Positions 62,437-64,000 of a DNA stretch of 64,000 nt are shown in pieces; position 1 is the first letter of the stretch; each line of letters starts with the position of its first letter. The notes under the pieces are model-generated. The model made no database searches. It was given only the letters and a program-made list of their open reading frames with translations, and was not told where the DNA came from. The position numbers and the translations under genes are program-made. Origin of the DNA: Angiostrongylus vasorum (lineage: Eukaryota > Nematoda > Chromadorea > Rhabditida > Metastrongylidae); NCBI GenBank assembly GCA_018806985.1, contig JADANN010000192.1, forward strand, positions 1,240,001 to 1,304,000, given 5' to 3'.

Positions 62437-62892
62437 CTCTTTAAAGCAATGGCTAGCCAGTGTTGAACGATTATACAGTTGCATTTTGCTTTCGTTCTGC
62501 TTTCTTAGTGTGAGCACAAGCACTTCATATTGTTTTCAAAGAGTTTTTTTTCTAGCCGTCGTTAGAAAGACGCCGACTACCGTAACATTTTCACTTTTAT
62601 GCAGTTTTTGTTATGAAAGAAAGCATAGGCAATTCATATGACTTTAAAGCTACTGCCATCCGGATGCTGCTTAGAGCTGCAGTCGTTGATCACCGCATTC
62701 TTTCAACTTTCTTCTCATACCTTTGTTTTCTTGAAAAAATTAAACAAAAAATCCCGTTGACCTCTTTTGTCACTAGGTTTGTTCGGAGTGAAGTGCTTTC
62801 GAAATGACCTGGCTGTTTTAATCACAAATTCCTAGCGATTTTAGTCTTACGTTTATGTCGTCTTTATAAGTTTGGAATAATTACTACCAATT

Positions 62893-63235
62893 GGGACGCG
62901 GATAGCACAGTGGTGGTGATGGTGCGTAACACCTGGCACAACTTAGCATAGGCTAATCAAACCTCCCATCAATCTGTTCGGGAAACTGCTACTAGAATGG
63001 TCTTAGATCCACTCGTTCTTACCGATCCACAACACCTGGGGGATTTTCTAGAATGGCTATTTCAGTGAGGTTCGACTCGACAACTATTCAGCGATATTAA
63101 CGAAGAAAACTAAAAACGTCAGGCATTAGCCAAATCCACACATAAGTCTGAAATACTGTCATGGATGAGATAAGGAAGCGAACCGAATGAAAAAAATATT
63201 GGCATATCTGTGATGTCTGGTCACGTAAAATAAAA
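62893..63235 (+). mobile_element. Divergent SINE-B, forward
   Basis: Head GGGACGCGGATAGCACAGTG is well preserved, then the body diverges; GAATGAAAAAAATATTGGCA near 63200 marks the family 3' region. Old copy. Confidence 0.6.
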
Positions 63236-63776
63236 AAAATGGCTACGTACTACGGTTTAATTGATGTTGATGATCATTCAGACACTATAATCGCTAGTCA
63301 TTAAACCACGAAAAAAGGCATAGATGGAAAAGATTGAAACTAAAAAAAGAATGGAAGAATATAGATATATTTTCGTTATATTAAAAGGCACTACTTCTCT
63401 ATTTTTTATAGAAGGCGATTAAAAATCCAGAGTAATCTTTCGAACACGCTTTCTTACTGTTTCTTTCACCTACTTCGCTGGATTAAGAGCAATTTGCTAC
63501 ACCAATTCTGCTGCCTTTGCTGTTTGCTGGGTAAATCCACAAAAAAAACGATTCTAATACAAACGGCCAAATTTGGAAAGGACGAAAACTTCGCTTGAGC
63601 AGCAGGTTCCACAAAGAACAATTGCGTCTGTCTGTCTGTCAGTGCTTCCGTCCTCCCGACGGACCTGAGCGGATGGATGGTGTCGGCCGTAAAAAACTTT
63701 AAGATGGCGAAAATATGAAACGGGCCCAGAGTTCTAAAGAAGGGCGAGATTTTTTGTTCTGGATAAGACGCTCTTC

Positions 63777-64000
63777 AAAAATATGTGGATAATAACCACA
63801 ATGATGCTGGGATATTTTCCGGAGTTTTGCAAAAAATGTGACAAGAAAAAACGGGATTGATCTGGTCCAAATGGGCATTGAACCCAATGACGGTGATTGC
63901 TGATGGCAGTGATCGATAAAACCAGCTGAGAGACAGGCGAAACGAAGGACTCGCATGGTGTAGTGGTGAACGCGATGCTCCCTGGAAAGTGCGATACCGC
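63777..64000. mobile_element. Foldback-family copy running off the window
   Basis: Starts ACCACAATGATGCTGGGATA and carries the reverse arm ACTCGCATGGTGTAGTGGTG, then CTCCCTGGAAAGTGCGATACC at the end of the window. The GGTGTAGTGGTGAACGCGA string is the best-preserved tRNA-like A box of this family. Confidence 0.65.

Noticed and set aside
63630..63650. (CTGT)n stretch as a possible CRISPR or satellite unit
   Set aside because: Only about three short tetranucleotide units, with no spacing pattern; an ordinary simple repeat in a eukaryotic genome.

Overview
This window is AT-rich eukaryotic DNA with short exons, long repeat-filled introns and TTTCAG-type splice acceptors. The gene content (nidogen, PCAF-type acetyltransferase, LAMTOR1-like, Ly-6/ET-module proteins) and repeat content (tRNA-headed SINEs, a hookworm-style RTE retrotransposon) point to a strongylid nematode, most likely a hookworm. 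This is inference; no marker gene fixes the species. Nearly all genes are split, so the models below were built by matching exon phase and family similarity by eye.

Layout. 1-3398: repeats, no exon recognised. 3399-27020 (+): the 3' part of a nidogen (nid-1) gene, about 30 exons and 1,260 residues, encoding an EGF, the G2F barrel, eleven more EGF modules, an LDL-receptor YWTD propeller and a terminal EGF. The NIDO domain should lie upstream of the window. 29323-34262 (-): a PCAF/GCN5 histone acetyltransferase (pcaf-1), 13 exons that stay in phase to 702 residues, with PCAF-N, HAT and bromodomain. 35032-38157 (+): a LAMTOR1/p18-like Ragulator subunit, four exons, divergent from pcaf-1 across about 770 bp. 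Its introns hold a Penelope-like fragment bounded by long inverted repeats (35661-36439), two copies of an unclassified repeat and a foldback element. About 38700-41560 (-): a degenerate RTE-type LINE. 44455-53679 (-): a cluster of secreted, cysteine-rich Ly-6/ET-module-like genes (two fair models plus a third with a clear signal-peptide exon but an unresolved frame). 54-64 kb: mostly repeats and gene-poor DNA, with possible exons of an unrecognised gene at 59.7-60.8 kb.

Repeats. Two tRNA-derived SINE families (called SINE-A and SINE-B here) have visible A/B-box-like heads, and several copies have target-site duplications. A foldback/TIR family carries a tRNA-like head in its arms. An unclassified ~390-bp family (DR-B) occurs at least eight times. 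The resident RTE is a plausible source of SINE mobilisation. Three loci carry hammerhead-ribozyme-like CUGAAGA...GAAAC cores in Penelope-type ends.

The genes do not form one pathway: nidogen is basement-membrane matrix, PCAF is chromatin, LAMTOR1 is lysosomal mTORC1 signalling, and the Ly-6-like proteins are probably GPI-anchored or secreted surface proteins.
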